The position numbers were made by a program, and so were the translations under genes. The notes under the pieces are model-generated. The model saw only the letters and a program-made list of their open reading frames with translations. It was not told the DNA's origin and ran no database searches. A stretch of 64,000 nucleotides of DNA, taken from the NCBI GenBank assembly GCA_021613535.1, contig CP075495.1:1116001-1180000 (forward strand), written 5' to 3'. This document shows positions 21,338-33,818 of this stretch, one piece after another. Every line of letters starts with the position of its first letter. Positions within the stretch are counted from its first letter, which is position 1. This stretch comes from Adineta vaga. Taxonomy: Eukaryota; Rotifera.

Positions 21338-22984
21338 CTAATGAATTCGTTCTTCATACAGTGCATCGATTTTTGAGGCTGAATCAAAAGTTAAAGAAGG
21401 ATCATTTTCTGCGAAAGATTTATCAAGTAAAGTTGATGCTTGATCAAAGATCTTTTGATTATTTAATGCTTTATCTTGTAAATGTTCTGATGGTGCTAAA
21501 TTACCTAATTGAATGTTCATTTTATTCATTCGTCGGCATGTATGTGTATGTTCATTCAATAATTGTTCCTTCTTTTTTAATTTTTGTGTTGTTTCATCAC
21601 TATGATCAGAACGATCAAGAGATTTTGTGTAACCTTGAATTAAAGCAAGAATAATTTCTTGTACATAAGTTTTCATCAATCGATGACCAAATTCAAACGC
21701 ATTTTCATGATTTGGTAACACAAATGGATGTGGACGATGACGAAAATGAACTGGACGAAAATTTCTTTGATGATCATAAATAATGATGGCCGCCGTATTA
21801 TTATATACATCACAATAGTTCGGTGCGGAAAACAAACTGATAAGAGTAGGAAATTGTGATAATGAACCATTTTTAAAGAAAAGTAAACCGTTTTGTACGA
21901 CTTCATGTGCACGAATAATAGCCAAAATATTATTTTCAATTAAGAACCGTTCACATGTAGTATAATTAAAATAGAATGAACAATTTCGTTGTTTATTGAA
22001 CGTCCATAATTGTGTTTGTTGGTCATTGAATTGTGGATGTGGATCAGACCACATTAAATCACAAAATGGACCTTCTGATGGTATTTCTTGAAAACGATTT
22101 ACTTTAGAAATATCATCTAATGATTGTAAATGTGGAGATAATCCAGCATGCATACAAAGAAATCGATCATCAATTAAAGCACATATTGGAAAGCAATCAA
22201 ATAATAACATAGATTCATACCAAAGATCAAGAGAATATTTTACTTGACATTCTTTTTTAAATGTAAATACTTGAGTCATCTGACGTGATTCATGATTTCC
22301 ACGTAAAAGTATAAATGATCGAGGATGATTGATTTTAAGAGCTAAAAGAAGAAAAAGACATTCGCACGAGAATGAACCACGATCAACATAGTCACCCAGA
22401 AAAACATAAGTTTGTTGACCAACTGGACCACCTAACTCAAATATTGTTAAAAGATCATAATATTGTCCATGAATATCTCCAACCAATGTACAACCTCGAG
22501 GAATAGGAATAATATTAGGTTCTTGAATGAATAAAGCTTTAGCTTGATATAGAAGATGATGCCATGTTGGTTCAGCCAATCGACCTTATAAAAAATCAAG
22601 ATGCGTTTTTCCTTCAAAAAAAACAAGAATAGTCAGATCATTTAATACCTTCGTTTTTTAAATGATGTACAAGAAGATCAATATTTATTCGTTCACCACG
22701 TCGAAAATCAAATAATTCATCGATACGAAGTTTATGTACAATAGGATATGGTACACTCTTACACACACGATTAGTCGGTGGTCGACTCGAGAGAAGAATC
22801 TAAAACGAAATCTTTGTCAATCGATACAAAGACGAATGAAATGACTAACTGGTTGACGCTGTTGTTCTTGAAGTTCAGTTAAACTTTGAGCACGTGGTAG
22901 ACCTGATCGAGATTGAGATTCATGCTTCTTCAATGGTTCAACATGATCGAATGGATTGAATTGCCATCGCGTATTTGGATTCAT
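21338..22984 (-). CDS. calcineurin-A-like PPP-family serine/threonine phosphatase
   Basis: Three exons on the minus strand: 22984-22850, 22799-22649, 22584-21338, giving 510 aa. All metal and catalytic motifs are present: GDIHGQ (about residue 131), GDYVDRGSFSCE, RGNHESR, HAGLSP and RAHE. SAPNYCDVYNN and the PHPF.LPN segment point to calcineurin A rather than PP1 or PP2A. After the catalytic domain, the calcineurin B- and calmodulin-binding regions are poorly conserved, but the C-terminal LTFDSASKIDALYEERIH resembles the calcineurin autoinhibitory segment. The N-terminal 60 residues are unique. Convergent with Mieap, divergent from the BAR gene. Confidence 0.85.
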
Positions 22985-23584
22985 TTATTTTTAATCTAAA
23001 TAGAGATGCAAATACTTGGCAAAAGAGAATCAATCAATTTTGACTATAACTAAATGAAATGCGATACGGTTAGTTGCACCCTCGTGTTTATGTGTCATCA
23101 GCGTATTAGTCAATGTTATGAATAACAAAATATATATCTATGAAATATATCTTTACATTCATGTATCATCTGTATTTTATTGATGTCCTTCAATGAAGGC
23201 CATCTCATATCTGTTTTCAACAAAAAAATATAAAATATTTTTTATTTTGATTCTAGAAATATACCGTTTATCGATTACTTATTTCTTATTCTAATAAAAT
23301 ACATATAATTGTACAATAGGCAATGGCTTGCGAGGGAAGAAGAAGCAGAAGGAAACCGTTATGTATAGTGACCTCTTTCTCTTCAGTGATAATTCTCATT
23401 GTTTTGTCATTTAAAACTATTGAAAAAAGTACTGATCACTCACAAAAGATCATTTTCCTTATCATTATGGAATAAATTCCTAGTGACATCTGTTCATTGG
23501 TTGCTTGGATATAATGTTCACTACCTATTTCTTGATGGTAGACTTTTTTCTTCTGTTTATTTTAATCTTCATTCAAGGTAAACA
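22985..23584. other. intergenic between divergent genes
   Basis: Shared upstream region of the phosphatase and the BAR-domain gene. An acceptor-like CATTCAAG at about 23577 lies just before the BAR gene ATG. Confidence 0.45.
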
Positions 23585-24880
23585 ATGTATCATACCAAGT
23601 AAAAGTTTCACAAAAAAATAAATCTTTGATATATTTCCTTTTATCTATTTGAATTCTAGTGATACGAACAATACAAAGTTTGTCTTAGATCGTATAAATC
23701 AAGTGGAAAAATATCTAGGTTCTATATGTGTACAATTCGGTAAAGTTTGCCGAAAAGAAGCAGGATTACGTGATTGTAATGATGCATTTGTTCAAAATAT
23801 TTTTGAATTTGCTGATCGTGAACGATTAAATACATCGTTAAGAGAAAGTCTTCAACAATATGCTGGTTATCTATCAGCAGTTGAAGATTATCGAAATACA
23901 CTTGTAAGTTATCTATTCGATTTTTATGCGTATCTAATGTTTTCTGTATAGATTTCACGAATTGAAATACAAATATTAGAACCACTTGCTAAATATGGTG
24001 AAATAATGAAATTCAAACGAGTATGTAATCAAATGAATTAAAAGAAAAAGTGAATCAATTTTTTTCTTTCTAGCAAGCTGTTCAAAAGGCGATTGCTGCA
24101 CGTGATAAAGGTGTTCAACGGCAACGCAAATTGCAACAAACAACTGATCGTAATCCGGGCAATCGTGATGCTATTTTAGCAATGGAAGTAAATGCTGAAC
24201 ATGCACAAACAGAAGCATCACGTGCAGATAATGTTGTTCAAGACGAAATTGATAAATTTGAAGAAATGAAACTTACAGATATAAAAGTATTTGAAAAAGA
24301 TAATCATACGATTCTTTGATTAATTCATAAAATGATTTTGTTTATTTTTTAGAAATATTTTACTGATTTTACTTTGATAAATTTGACATTTCATGCTCGT
24401 GCTATGGAAATGTATACGCTTGCACATCAACAATTGATGAATATTAATGTCTTACATGATTTGGAGGTATTATTTATATTGAAAACGTGTTTTTATAAAT
24501 AAATTTGATGGTTGTAGGAATTTCGTAATGCAGCTCCATTTCATCGTCTTCATCCATCTCAACGAAGTGTTAGTGAATTAGCACTCAGTGATCCAAGACG
24601 TCAAGGAACAAATAGTCTTGGTGGTGGTGTTCGTACAGGTTCATTGAGTGCTTTACCAGCTGCACATCGTAATCCCGATTTTGGTTCACATCATAGTCTA
24701 CCAGTCGATACTAATCCATATAAAACTGGCTCACATAGATCTCATTCGACACATAGTCCTTCCCATAATTCAAGTTCTACGCATGGACATTCATCGAAAC
24801 ATAAAACAACAAGTAAAACTCCTACAGGAAAAATCGATGATGCTGAATCATATTCATCCGACTCAAGTAGTTCAAACTAA
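23585..24880 (+). CDS. CIBAR1: FAM92/CIBAR BAR-domain protein
   Basis: Six exons: 23585-23598, 23660-23903, 23952-24020, 24074-24286, 24353-24466, 24518-24880, 338 aa. The start was chosen because a 14-nt exon (ATG TAT CAT ACC AA) joins through a normal 61-nt intron in the right phase and gives the few residues expected before TKFVLDRINQVEK. The BAR coiled coil fits FAM92 along its length (KEAGLRD, VEDYRNTL, EPLAKYGE, KYFTDFT, FHARAMEMY). The Ser/His-rich tail from about residue 245 is not conserved. In other animals these membrane-curving proteins act with Chibby at the ciliary base. The symbol is a family assignment; the invertebrate gene may be co-orthologous to CIBAR1 and CIBAR2. Confidence 0.84.
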
Positions 24881-24893
24881 TTGACATGATATT

Positions 24894-24911
24894 TGTGTGT
24901 GTGTGTGTGTT
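24894..24911 (+). repeat. TG microsatellite
   Basis: Nine TG units just after the BAR gene stop codon. Confidence 0.9.
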
Positions 24912-25157
24912 TTTAAAACTAACGAATTTGTTTTTTATACGATTTATAATCTCTTATACTTTCTCATTAGAATTTTCTATAAGTTTAATAAACAAAAATT
25001 TTTCATTTATACACAATACGTTCATTTTTCATCATCAAAACAAAACAAGTCTTATTTATCAATCAAAAATAGCGCATTTCATTTCAAATTAGAATTTATT
25101 TAGTTTGTACATCAATTTTCTACGTTATTTTATATAAAAATATCAATTCAATAAGAT

Positions 25158-25732
25158 ATGTCCGATGAACAGAATCAAAGATTATTAACAAATACGTTCG
25201 TTATCAATGCGAAAGATTCACTATCAGAAATTGTTGAAATTCAACCGACAATATGTTATATTTGTTTAGAAGATATTGTTACAACTTTTAAACAATTTGG
25301 TTTACAAAATAATTGTAATCATTTTTTCTGTTTTGATTGTTTATCCACTTGGCGTCGAACGGTAAATTAATAAAGAGATGATTTGAAAATTTTCAATTTA
25401 TTCTATAGAATGAAAAGGAAATTGGAGGACGATGTCCATTATGTCGTATCCGATCGACATTTATTGCTCCTAGTTGGCGTTGTTTCACAGATACAAATGA
25501 TAAGCAATCATTAATTAATACACATAAATTACGTTTAAAAACGATACCATGTCGAACTTTTCTACGATATGGTTCTTGTCGATTTGGTCATCGATGTTAC
25601 TACAATCATCGATATCTATTTCATGAACATAATAATTCTCGAGATTTAACAAATGAAAATAGTTATGATAATCAACAACAAGAATCTTCGAGAAGATTTT
25701 CGAATAATTCACATCGATATCGACCATATTGA
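25158..25732 (+). CDS. RING finger plus CCCH zinc finger protein (makorin-like)
   Basis: Two exons, 25158-25361 and 25409-25732, 175 aa. A RING-HC finger begins at CYICLED and closes with CPLC after CNHFFCFDC. It is followed by one CCCH finger with C-x8-C-x5-C-x3-H spacing (CRTFLRYGSCRFGHRCYYNH). RING followed by a C-terminal CCCH is the order found in makorins, which are RNA-binding ubiquitin ligases, but the N-terminal CCCH fingers of makorins are missing. It lies 277 bp after the BAR gene on the same strand. Confidence 0.82.
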
Positions 25733-25842
25733 ATATTTAATCTGTTATTTATTGATTCATACAATATAAATTCAAAATTCGAAAAAAAAGCAAAGAAAAT
25801 ATATGTCATTGTTTTCAAAACGTTACTTTTCTTTTTCTTCAG

Positions 25843-26996
25843 TTATGCTATTGTGCAACATACTGAATGATGAGCACATTTTGGTCCGAAACAACCACAA
25901 GTATTCATTGGATAATCGTTTTCATAAATCAACGGTTCACCTTTTTTCCCTTGGCCATATTTATAGAATTTAAATTTATCACCTAATAGAAAAAGAAATC
26001 ATTTGTTAAAAAGATCACATATATCTTTTTTTATTGTCAATCAAACTTACCCATTTCTTTATCTTCTTTATTGGTGAAATCTTTTGCTTCATATTCAACT
26101 TCAGTAATATCAAGTTTTTGTATAATAGATTTAAATTGAACGATTCGACAATTTTTTTTCGCTTTACTTCCATGTTTTTTATTAAAATCTTCAGTTAATT
26201 TCTCGATATTTATCTGAGAATTTGGATGTTGTTTGACAAATGTATTTTGAAAATATTTATCAAATGTATCTGTTTTTGTCCATTTTTGATCGATTTCCCA
26301 GAAATCTTTATTTCCTGGAGCTTTACGAATTAATTTCGGAATGATTTTCATAGGTAATTTCGTATTCGATTGATAAGAAACAGAATGAATTGAATACCAT
26401 TTTATTTTCATTTGATACCAATGTAAAAGTTTACCACAACCTTTACAACGTTTACAATCTACCATACCTGTTGATTTACATGTATTACAAACGATAACAT
26501 TCGAATCATGACAATGTGAACATGTCTTCTTATTTGAAAGATCCGTATCAGTTAAAGCTTTAACTTTACAATGATAACAAGGTTTTCCACCATCTCCTTT
26601 ACACGATGAACACATATAACGACAAAAACCACTACATTTACGACAAATAGTTGTCCAACGTGTTTGTTCAAGAGTACGTACATCATTTTTTGTCTTTTTC
26701 AAATCTGTTGGCGGACGATCAAAGTCAAATTCCCATTCATTACGATTTGTTGCACTAGGTATATTTTCACCATTATAAGGTTGAGTCATTCTTTTTGTCT
26801 TACGACATTCCATTAATGTCCACATATCAATTTGATAAGCAGCACGTTCGTTTTGTCCAGTTAATTTAGCGTTTGTTAATGCAGTTGTATTGTAACCAAA
26901 TTTTGATTTAACATAAGTATTCATCATGTCCATCATTGGTGATGATGATGATCCTGTACCAGATTTTTCTGAAGCTGGTGTAATCTTATTAGCCAT
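25843..26996 (-). CDS. SSUH2: SSUH2 (Ssu-2 homolog) protein with DnaJ-like cysteine repeats
   Basis: Two exons: 26996-26051 and 25982-25843, 361 aa, close to vertebrate SSUH2. The middle carries repeated CxxC/CxxH units (CRKCSGFCRYMC, CSSCKGDGG, CSHCHDSN, CNTCKSTG, CKRCKGCG), a DnaJ-type zinc region, followed by LLHWYQMKIKW, typical of the family. The N-terminus is Ser/Met-rich. The last exon adds a cysteine-rich tail (CGCFGPKC, VCC) not expected from the vertebrate protein. Function in invertebrates is unknown. Confidence 0.85.
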
Positions 26997-28419
26997 AGTT
27001 ATTTTCTAGAATGATTTCTTTTGATTAGTAAATAAATACTGATCACTTCGTTTCTTAATAACGAAAACCAACGATGAAAATAACTTGTAGAGTGAGGTAA
27101 TGGATGTGTATGTAGGTGTTGCGTTCTTCTTACATACCTCTATAATTACCTATTGACGTCACACATTTAGGCATACTTAAAACTGTGTACTCGCATTATC
27201 GGCCCACGTATATCTCTGTTTTCTGTTGAACATTATGAAAAAACAACATTCACATAGCTTTAAACTTCAATGCTAACTAGAACAATTACATCTTTAAAAA
27301 TATTCATCAGAACAATTCAAAGAGAACTCTTTTCAAATCATTGATCTAGCATTTGACTGCAAGGATCGTACATAAAAATAAAATAGGTCAATCAATCCGA
27401 TATTGGATTCCTATACACATATGAGTGTATAAAAATGACCGACTGAAGAAAGTAGTTTTTTTTAGATCGATTATTTTCTAGAAAGATAATTATATTTCAT
27501 CTTCAGATTATTTCATATAAGTATTGCGACTATAAAAAAACGCCTTTGTCTATTTTCTTACGTCTCTCCTTTGTGATCCTTTCACCACTTGTTTTTATAA
27601 TAAAATAACAAAAATGTTGTATGGCGTGATTTTGTTTCGTTTAAAATGAAAAAAGAAATATGCTGCTAGAAGTAATACAAACAGTACTGTTGCTACCATC
27701 GCCTCCATTTTTCACTTAATGCATTACCACTGCCGATGTGACCATACAAGAGAACAGAAAAAATAATAATATATACAATCAATTCTCAATGTTAAAATAA
27801 CGTAAATCAATTATAAGAAATTGACAAATATGTAGTTAGTACATAAAATACATTCTTTAGATTATTTTTCATTAAATCCTTCATAATTTACAATTGTTAA
27901 GGATGAGATTAGCTGCATATAATCTGTTCCAACACTGTCTCTTTCAAATTTTGTATTTCAATAATAAGGAGGAATCTTAATAATCCTTTTTTTTCTTCAT
28001 ATCCTTCGGTAAATAACTCTTTGATAATAAGACATTGGTCTATTTGAATTCTTTCTGAATTAAAACAAAACAAAAATATTTTATTTAAAATTAAAAAGAT
28101 ATGGATATAATCCACAATGTGACGAATGGTGAGAGTGACAGTTTATGTCATCTGCACACCCACCCATCGCGTCTTTTCTTTATTGAACATAACTTATATA
28201 GGATTAATCGCACAAGTAAAGTATATGCTTCAATAACCATTACAGTAATGAGCATCATTTCTAATTATCAGAATTTGTAATGACATATATAAATCTGACA
28301 CAGTGACGATGAAGTTTTTCAATAAATTTATAGAACATATAAATAGAGTTTACATATTTCCATTTCCTTTTTCTTCTTTAAGGATAAACATGAAAATATG
28401 AGTTTCTAATGGACTTCTT
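26997..28419. other. intergenic, nothing recognised apart from a CRE site
   Basis: AT-rich; the open frame at 27909-28115 (-) has no recognisable content. Confidence 0.5.
27154..27161. promoter_or_regulatory. CRE-type palindrome upstream of SSUH2
   Basis: TGACGTCA, the full CREB/ATF consensus palindrome, about 160 bp upstream of the SSUH2 start codon. Confidence 0.3.
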
Positions 28420-28922
28420 CTTGTACAACAAGTAAATTCCACAGCTATCTTTATTCAACCCATACTTTTCAAACGACAACTATCAACGCTAACTTCATGA
28501 TTCTATTAGCATCAATTGATCGTTTCTGTTCAAGTTCACAATCAGTTAAATCACATTCCTTTAGTAATATACACATTACAAGATGGTTCATCTTTGTTGG
28601 AATATTATTTTATAGTATTTACATGTCACTATGAATAATAATTAATTATTGAAATAATTCAAATCTTAATGATATTTAATTTATCAATGCAAACATCATT
28701 GATACAAGGATTATGTAGGATTTTTGTTATGTGGCAACAATGTATACTCTTTCTTTTCATTCTATCCGGAAGTATCTATCGAAAAGAAATGATTCAATTA
28801 TTCAAACAAATATATAAACATAATGACATTAGACAAGAACGGATGGTAACTGTGCATAGTAATTGCTACATAGTAGTAATATTAAACGAATATTTAACGA
28901 AAGACATAGAGAAATATGATTA
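28420..28922 (+). pseudogene. decayed rhodopsin-like GPCR
   Basis: Broken remains of a receptor of the type intact at 42551, 44360 and 55359. In one frame, the third membrane helix signature LLASIDRFCSS at 28506-28540 continues to FIFVGILFYSIY and then hits a stop at 28631. A seventh-helix and tail remnant follows in another stretch from 28681 (CILFLFILSGSIYRKEMIQL). Helices 1-2 and 4-6 are missing or unrecognisable, and no start codon is in place. Confidence 0.68.
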
Positions 28923-29856
28923 AAAATGGAATTATTTAATGAGTAATTGTTTTATACAGATATTTATATACACATAACATCCGAACGGTGTCAACAACAT
29001 TTGCACATGGTAGAAAAAAACTAACAAAACCATGGAGAAGAAGAAAAATTCGATAATAATAATTAAATAAACGTTTCTTTTTTCTTGATATTCATCTATG
29101 TTTTTTTTTTCAATTGTTGTCAAAGAAAAAAGTACTATATAAGTTATTATAAAAATCACAATCGATAAATTCCCAAATTTGACTTGGTCGGGCTACATTG
29201 TAAAGAGAAAGATTGAAGAAATTCGTCTACTCGTTATTCGTTTATATAGATGACAAGAGAATTGAACTGATTTTCATTTGATTTCAGGAATAATTTCAAA
29301 TAGGTTTTCCAAATCTCTCTGATGCTAATTAAATAAATACAACTTCTTTTCTTAATTAATAGTATCAACATGTAACTGTAACTTGTCATGCTGGTGATTG
29401 CGATTGAATGAGTATCGAAATAATAACAAAAAAGTAAATAGTATACATGACATGTCTTTATAAAAAAAATCAGGTCATTTTGTTTTTACATATGAGTTTA
29501 GAGAAGTCAAACATTTATATTTAGAATTAAATTAGGATGTTAAAGAACCAGTTAGTCGTCAGGAAACTTGCGCAACACATCGATGAGATAGATAAAATTA
29601 TCAAGGGAAGAATGAATATGAAATGAGAAATTTGTTTTTCGAAATTTAAAATGAATTGATTTGAATTGCAGTTTTTCGATCTATTATATTATTTGCTTTA
29701 CATATAATTCAAGGATTTATTTGTCGTTTGCACTGTAAATTGCGTCTCTAATACGATAGAATTGAAGTGACTGCTACGCACACAAACAAGATTCTTTTAG
29801 TTGCAAAAGAAAGGTGTTGCAAACATTAACTTTATTTCTCAAAACATTCTCGTTAA
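28923..29856. other. intergenic, nothing recognised
   Basis: AT-rich, no useful open frames. Confidence 0.5.
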
Positions 29857-30249
29857 ATGAGGCTTCTCTTTCTTTTATTTTTCTGTGTAATATCCATAAC
29901 TGGCAATGGTGACGATATACTTCAACAGTTACATGATGAACTTTCTTTGAGTAAAACGACAGAACAAGATCATATCATAAATTTTCTATGTGAAACATTG
30001 GCATCACCAGGCTTTCTAACAGCCAGTGCGGATGATGATTTTTTAAGTACAATACTTGAAGAAGTTGGTTTTGGAGCTTTGGGTGTAATTCGTAACTCTT
30101 GGGCAGCAAAATATCAAGCACAAAAAACAAAATCTTCATCATGTTTTGCTGCTTTACATGCAGTCGGAACATCAGATAAATTAAGAATGTCCTTGGCACA
30201 CTCAAGGAAAATTATACGAGCATGCTGTCTACCTAACGAAGATTTGTGA
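29857..30249 (+). CDS. small secreted protein, unknown family
   Basis: 130 codons, single exon. A clear signal peptide (MRLLFLLFFCVISITGNG) is followed by an acidic helical domain (DDILQQLHDELSL) and four cysteines (FLCET, SSCFA, ACC), enough for two disulfides. The frame after the leader is of normal complexity. I do not recognise it; it could be a lineage-specific secreted or venom-like peptide, but nothing in the sequence shows activity. Confidence 0.62.
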   Translation: MRLLFLLFFCVISITGNGDDILQQLHDELSLSKTTEQDHIINFLCETLASPGFLTASADDDFLSTILEEVGFGALGVIRNSWAAKYQAQKTKSSSCFAALHAVGTSDKLRMSLAHSRKIIRACCLPNEDL

Positions 30250-31722
30250 AAAGTGTATTGTTTAGTTTTCTTTTCAAAAAAAAAAAATACATAATTTGAT
30301 CCTTTTTCTGATAAAATATGACTACGAATTGCATGAAATTGATAGATAATAACCCTTTTTCTTTTTCTATTGTTCATGACTACTGGATAAGTCGAAAGAT
30401 CTAGTTATATATTTCGTTATTCATATTTTTATCGTTTTATAAAAAATACGTTTCAATTAAATAAAGTCAACTTTTCATCATTCTTATTTAATTTAATTTT
30501 GAATGGAGTTCATTGAGTATATCTCACCTATTCAGAATAGATAGTATTGTTCTCTAGGCAAATATCATCTTTAAAGTTATTATTGTTAAGCATCTGACGT
30601 CTGTGACATTACCGTTGCTTAGTTATTTTCTCCTACGATCTTGTTCTCAATTGTACGTCATATATGTGGAGGTGTACATTGTAATCAAGAGAGAAGTCTT
30701 ATGGATGAAAAATATTATGTTTTTTATTCATTCGATGACGTACAACAAAAAATCTACCCACTGAAATGTTTCATTTTTCTTTCATCATGTAAAGTTACTG
30801 CTGGTTACTTGTAGCTAGTACAAAAAATAAGATTTTTTCCTACGTATATTTATTTCTTTAAGGTTGAACAGAGAAAGAAGAAAAGAGAAAAAAATAAATT
30901 AAGATACATAAATAAAATCGAACTATATATAGAGAAATATAGTCAATCATTTTTTTAGTTCTTCATTTAGCAATCTTGAAGACAGTTTGTTTTGATTGTG
31001 AGGATTAAAAATGAGTCTATGGACATGAGGAATCATCCGATTATTTAAGATTTTCTATTTTAGCTATTTTTAAGTTAGGTATTAGACGCTAGTCTACATC
31101 TTTCGCTCAAGATCTAGTTTCACCTTTTCTGCACTTAAATTTACTTGTACACAAAAATTTACATTTAGATAGAAAAATTCAGTTCTATTTTTATTTAGAT
31201 CTATTTCATGATATTGTTTATCTGTGATTTGAGTAGCGTAATATCTTCAGTATTTGTAAGGTGTCTATCGGATTTATAATTAAAAGAATATTAAGCAAAA
31301 ACTTTTTATTTCTAGCATCCAAAGGATAATAGGTGAATGAGAAACATAGCCAATGTTGATTAATCCACTTCTTTTCGTTGACATCAGAAAAAAAAACATT
31401 CACCACTGTTCTGTTATTTAACTAGAGTTATTATTCGTTTCTTTTCTGATTTTTGTTGACACTTTACATATTTGGTAAAGAGAGAAGCAAGAGGAATAAT
31501 CATGAGAACTGATTAGTAAAAAAGAAAAAGAAAGTTTCATCTCGAAGATGTTGACGACTGTTGTCGAATGTCCTCAATGGTAAAACTCAATAGCTTTTTC
31601 AATACTCCCCCATACTTATACTCAAAGATTTCTCTTAGTATTTTATCACTATTTCAATCTCCTTTTTTAGACAGTTGGTTTAGTTATTCCAAAGTCAATA
31701 CCAGTGATCAATACTAATTACC
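30250..31722. other. intergenic, nothing recognised
   Basis: AT-rich with mononucleotide runs; the short minus-strand frame at 31218-31406 is not convincing. Confidence 0.5.
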
Positions 31723-32206
31723 ATGGCAACTATACGTCAACCAGGAATGCCTTTAAATGCAAGTAATCCATTTTTTCAACCAACTGTAGAATGGGGACAT
31801 GGATTATGCGATTGTTGTAGTGATGGAAAAGAATGTAAGTGCTCAAAAGATGAATTATGTTCTTTATGAACATCATAAAATCCTATATTTATTATCATCA
31901 TTTGTTATATTATAATTTAGGTGTATATGCTTATTTCTGTGGATGTTGTTTCATGCATGAATTGGGTAAAAAGATGAATGAAGAATCAGCATGTGGTGGT
32001 TGTTGTGTTCCAAGTCGACTTGCTGTTTATCGTATGAGAATGCGATCTATTCTTCACATTCGAGTAAGTTTTATTTTCTTGATAGAATCATTTCAATCAA
32101 TCTATTATAGGGAACTGCAATGGATGATTGTTGTAAAGCTTCTTGGTGTGGACTATGTACTGCTGTTCAAATGAAACTTGAACTTAAAGATCGTAATTTA
32201 GCTTAA
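31723..32206 (+). CDS. PLAC8 / cornifelin family cysteine-rich protein
   Basis: Three exons: 31723-31834, 31921-32063, 32111-32206, giving 116 aa. The PLAC8 pattern is complete: WGHGLCDCCSDGKEC, then CGCCFMHELGKKM, CGGCCVPSRLAVYRMRMR and a final CCKASWCGLCTAVQMKLEL. Members are small, membrane-associated, cysteine-rich proteins; related ones affect metal transport or cell size, while others have no known role. Intron 1 splits the codon of the cysteine that closes the first cysteine cluster. Confidence 0.88.
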
Positions 32207-33818
32207 AATTATTCTTGAATTTAAATAGACAGAAATTAAACGAAACTTTGGAATATAGTTCGAGTGCTAAAGATATCTTTAATCATTTCTAAATAAATAT
32301 TATCAATTTTATTATAACGAATAAATTAAAATCTTTTCAGTAGTTATAATTCAAAATAAAAGAATTATTTTTCTTTAAATATTTCATATGTATGTACAAG
32401 AACAGTATACTAACAAACGAGATACACATGTAATATGGGCAGAAGACAAACATCACGCATCCATTTTCTTTTCAGCTTTTGTATGACATTATCATTTGCT
32501 ATGGTATTGTTTCTTTCATATCTATACATGTGTAAAGTCATTAAAATATTAATCTCCTTTTATATATCGAAAGAAAAGATGATTTATGTTGAATTGATAC
32601 GATTATCTAACAAAAGAAAACCATTGACTATATATATACACTTTATCAAAACAAATAATATGTAGAATACAAGTATGACCATGATCGGATGCCTAGATCG
32701 TACAATTGATCATTTCTTTTCTCTTCTTATTCATCTAGATAGTCTTCCTATCAATGAAGGATAACAAACGCCCACAATGGGCACATTTATCATTTCAGAT
32801 ATTAATTATTATCTTGTAATAGCAAAGTATATTATAGACTAGATATCCATCTGCAAATTTATTTACTAAATACATCGAAATATTTGACTTATAAATAGCT
32901 CTTAATTATTTCATCGATTCGAATCAACATGATATTTTATCACACGAGATTATCATCAGAGAATTTTAACAACGATTAATACTCAATTGGCAATGTCGAT
33001 TAGTAAAATTAGAAAGGTTTGTTGTACTTCTAGTGTTCATTGTGCTTCTAATGAATAGATTTCATGTCATCATCCATTAACGCTTGATACAATTCGTCGC
33101 TATAAGAATGATTTATTTTTATATATAAACATTTTTTCTTTGTGATATGAATAAATATATAATGATATCGCAAATTCTTCTTACAATTTTGCTAAATAAT
33201 GCTGTGAATGGTATATCTATTTTAAAGAATATTACGGTAACAATCGCATAACACATTTTCTTTTGTCAATAACGATTTGATCAACAAAACTCCATTAAAC
33301 TGTCAGCTAGCTTCTCTTATTGATTTTATTAAATCTTTTTCTTTCTTATACAAACAGAGTGAAAAAATTATGTGTCTTTTAGATTTTTTCCCCCTCAATA
33401 CCTGTAACGTATTGTTTAACCGTCCAACGACAACGTGGTATTATCTTTTTCAGAAAAGAGTTAGCGAATTCTATAAGGATGAGAGTTACTTGTTTTACTT
33501 TTTAAGATCATCCTAATTTTCAACAATAAATGTTGTTTGAAAAAACACTGAATTCAATTATTTAGTATAGAAGAATAAGAAATCTATAGTACAATGTCCT
33601 TGAACTGCAAAGAACATCAAAATTATTTGAGTTTTTATGTATTATTGTTCATACATATTGATAATCTAGATATAACAGATTTCATTTCATTTTCATTGTA
33701 TTAGTTTCATTGATTGATAGTTTTTAAATTTTTCTTATAGATCCAAAACGATTTCCATAGATCATTTCTATTTTGATGTACGTGCGTTGCATATCTGGAG
33801 GTATACTTATTCGAGATA
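32207..33818. other. intergenic, nothing recognised
   Basis: AT-rich. The open frame at 33277-33516 does not resemble a protein family and could at most be a fragment. A short first exon of the next gene may lie near the end. Confidence 0.45.

Noticed and set aside
21283-21654. 123-residue plus-strand frame
   Set aside because: Antisense to the phosphatase C-terminus, which is supported by calcineurin-like residues.
23399-23581. First exon of the BAR gene within 23399-23581
   Set aside because: It has no ATG. A 14-nt exon at 23585 with a proper 61-nt intron fits better.
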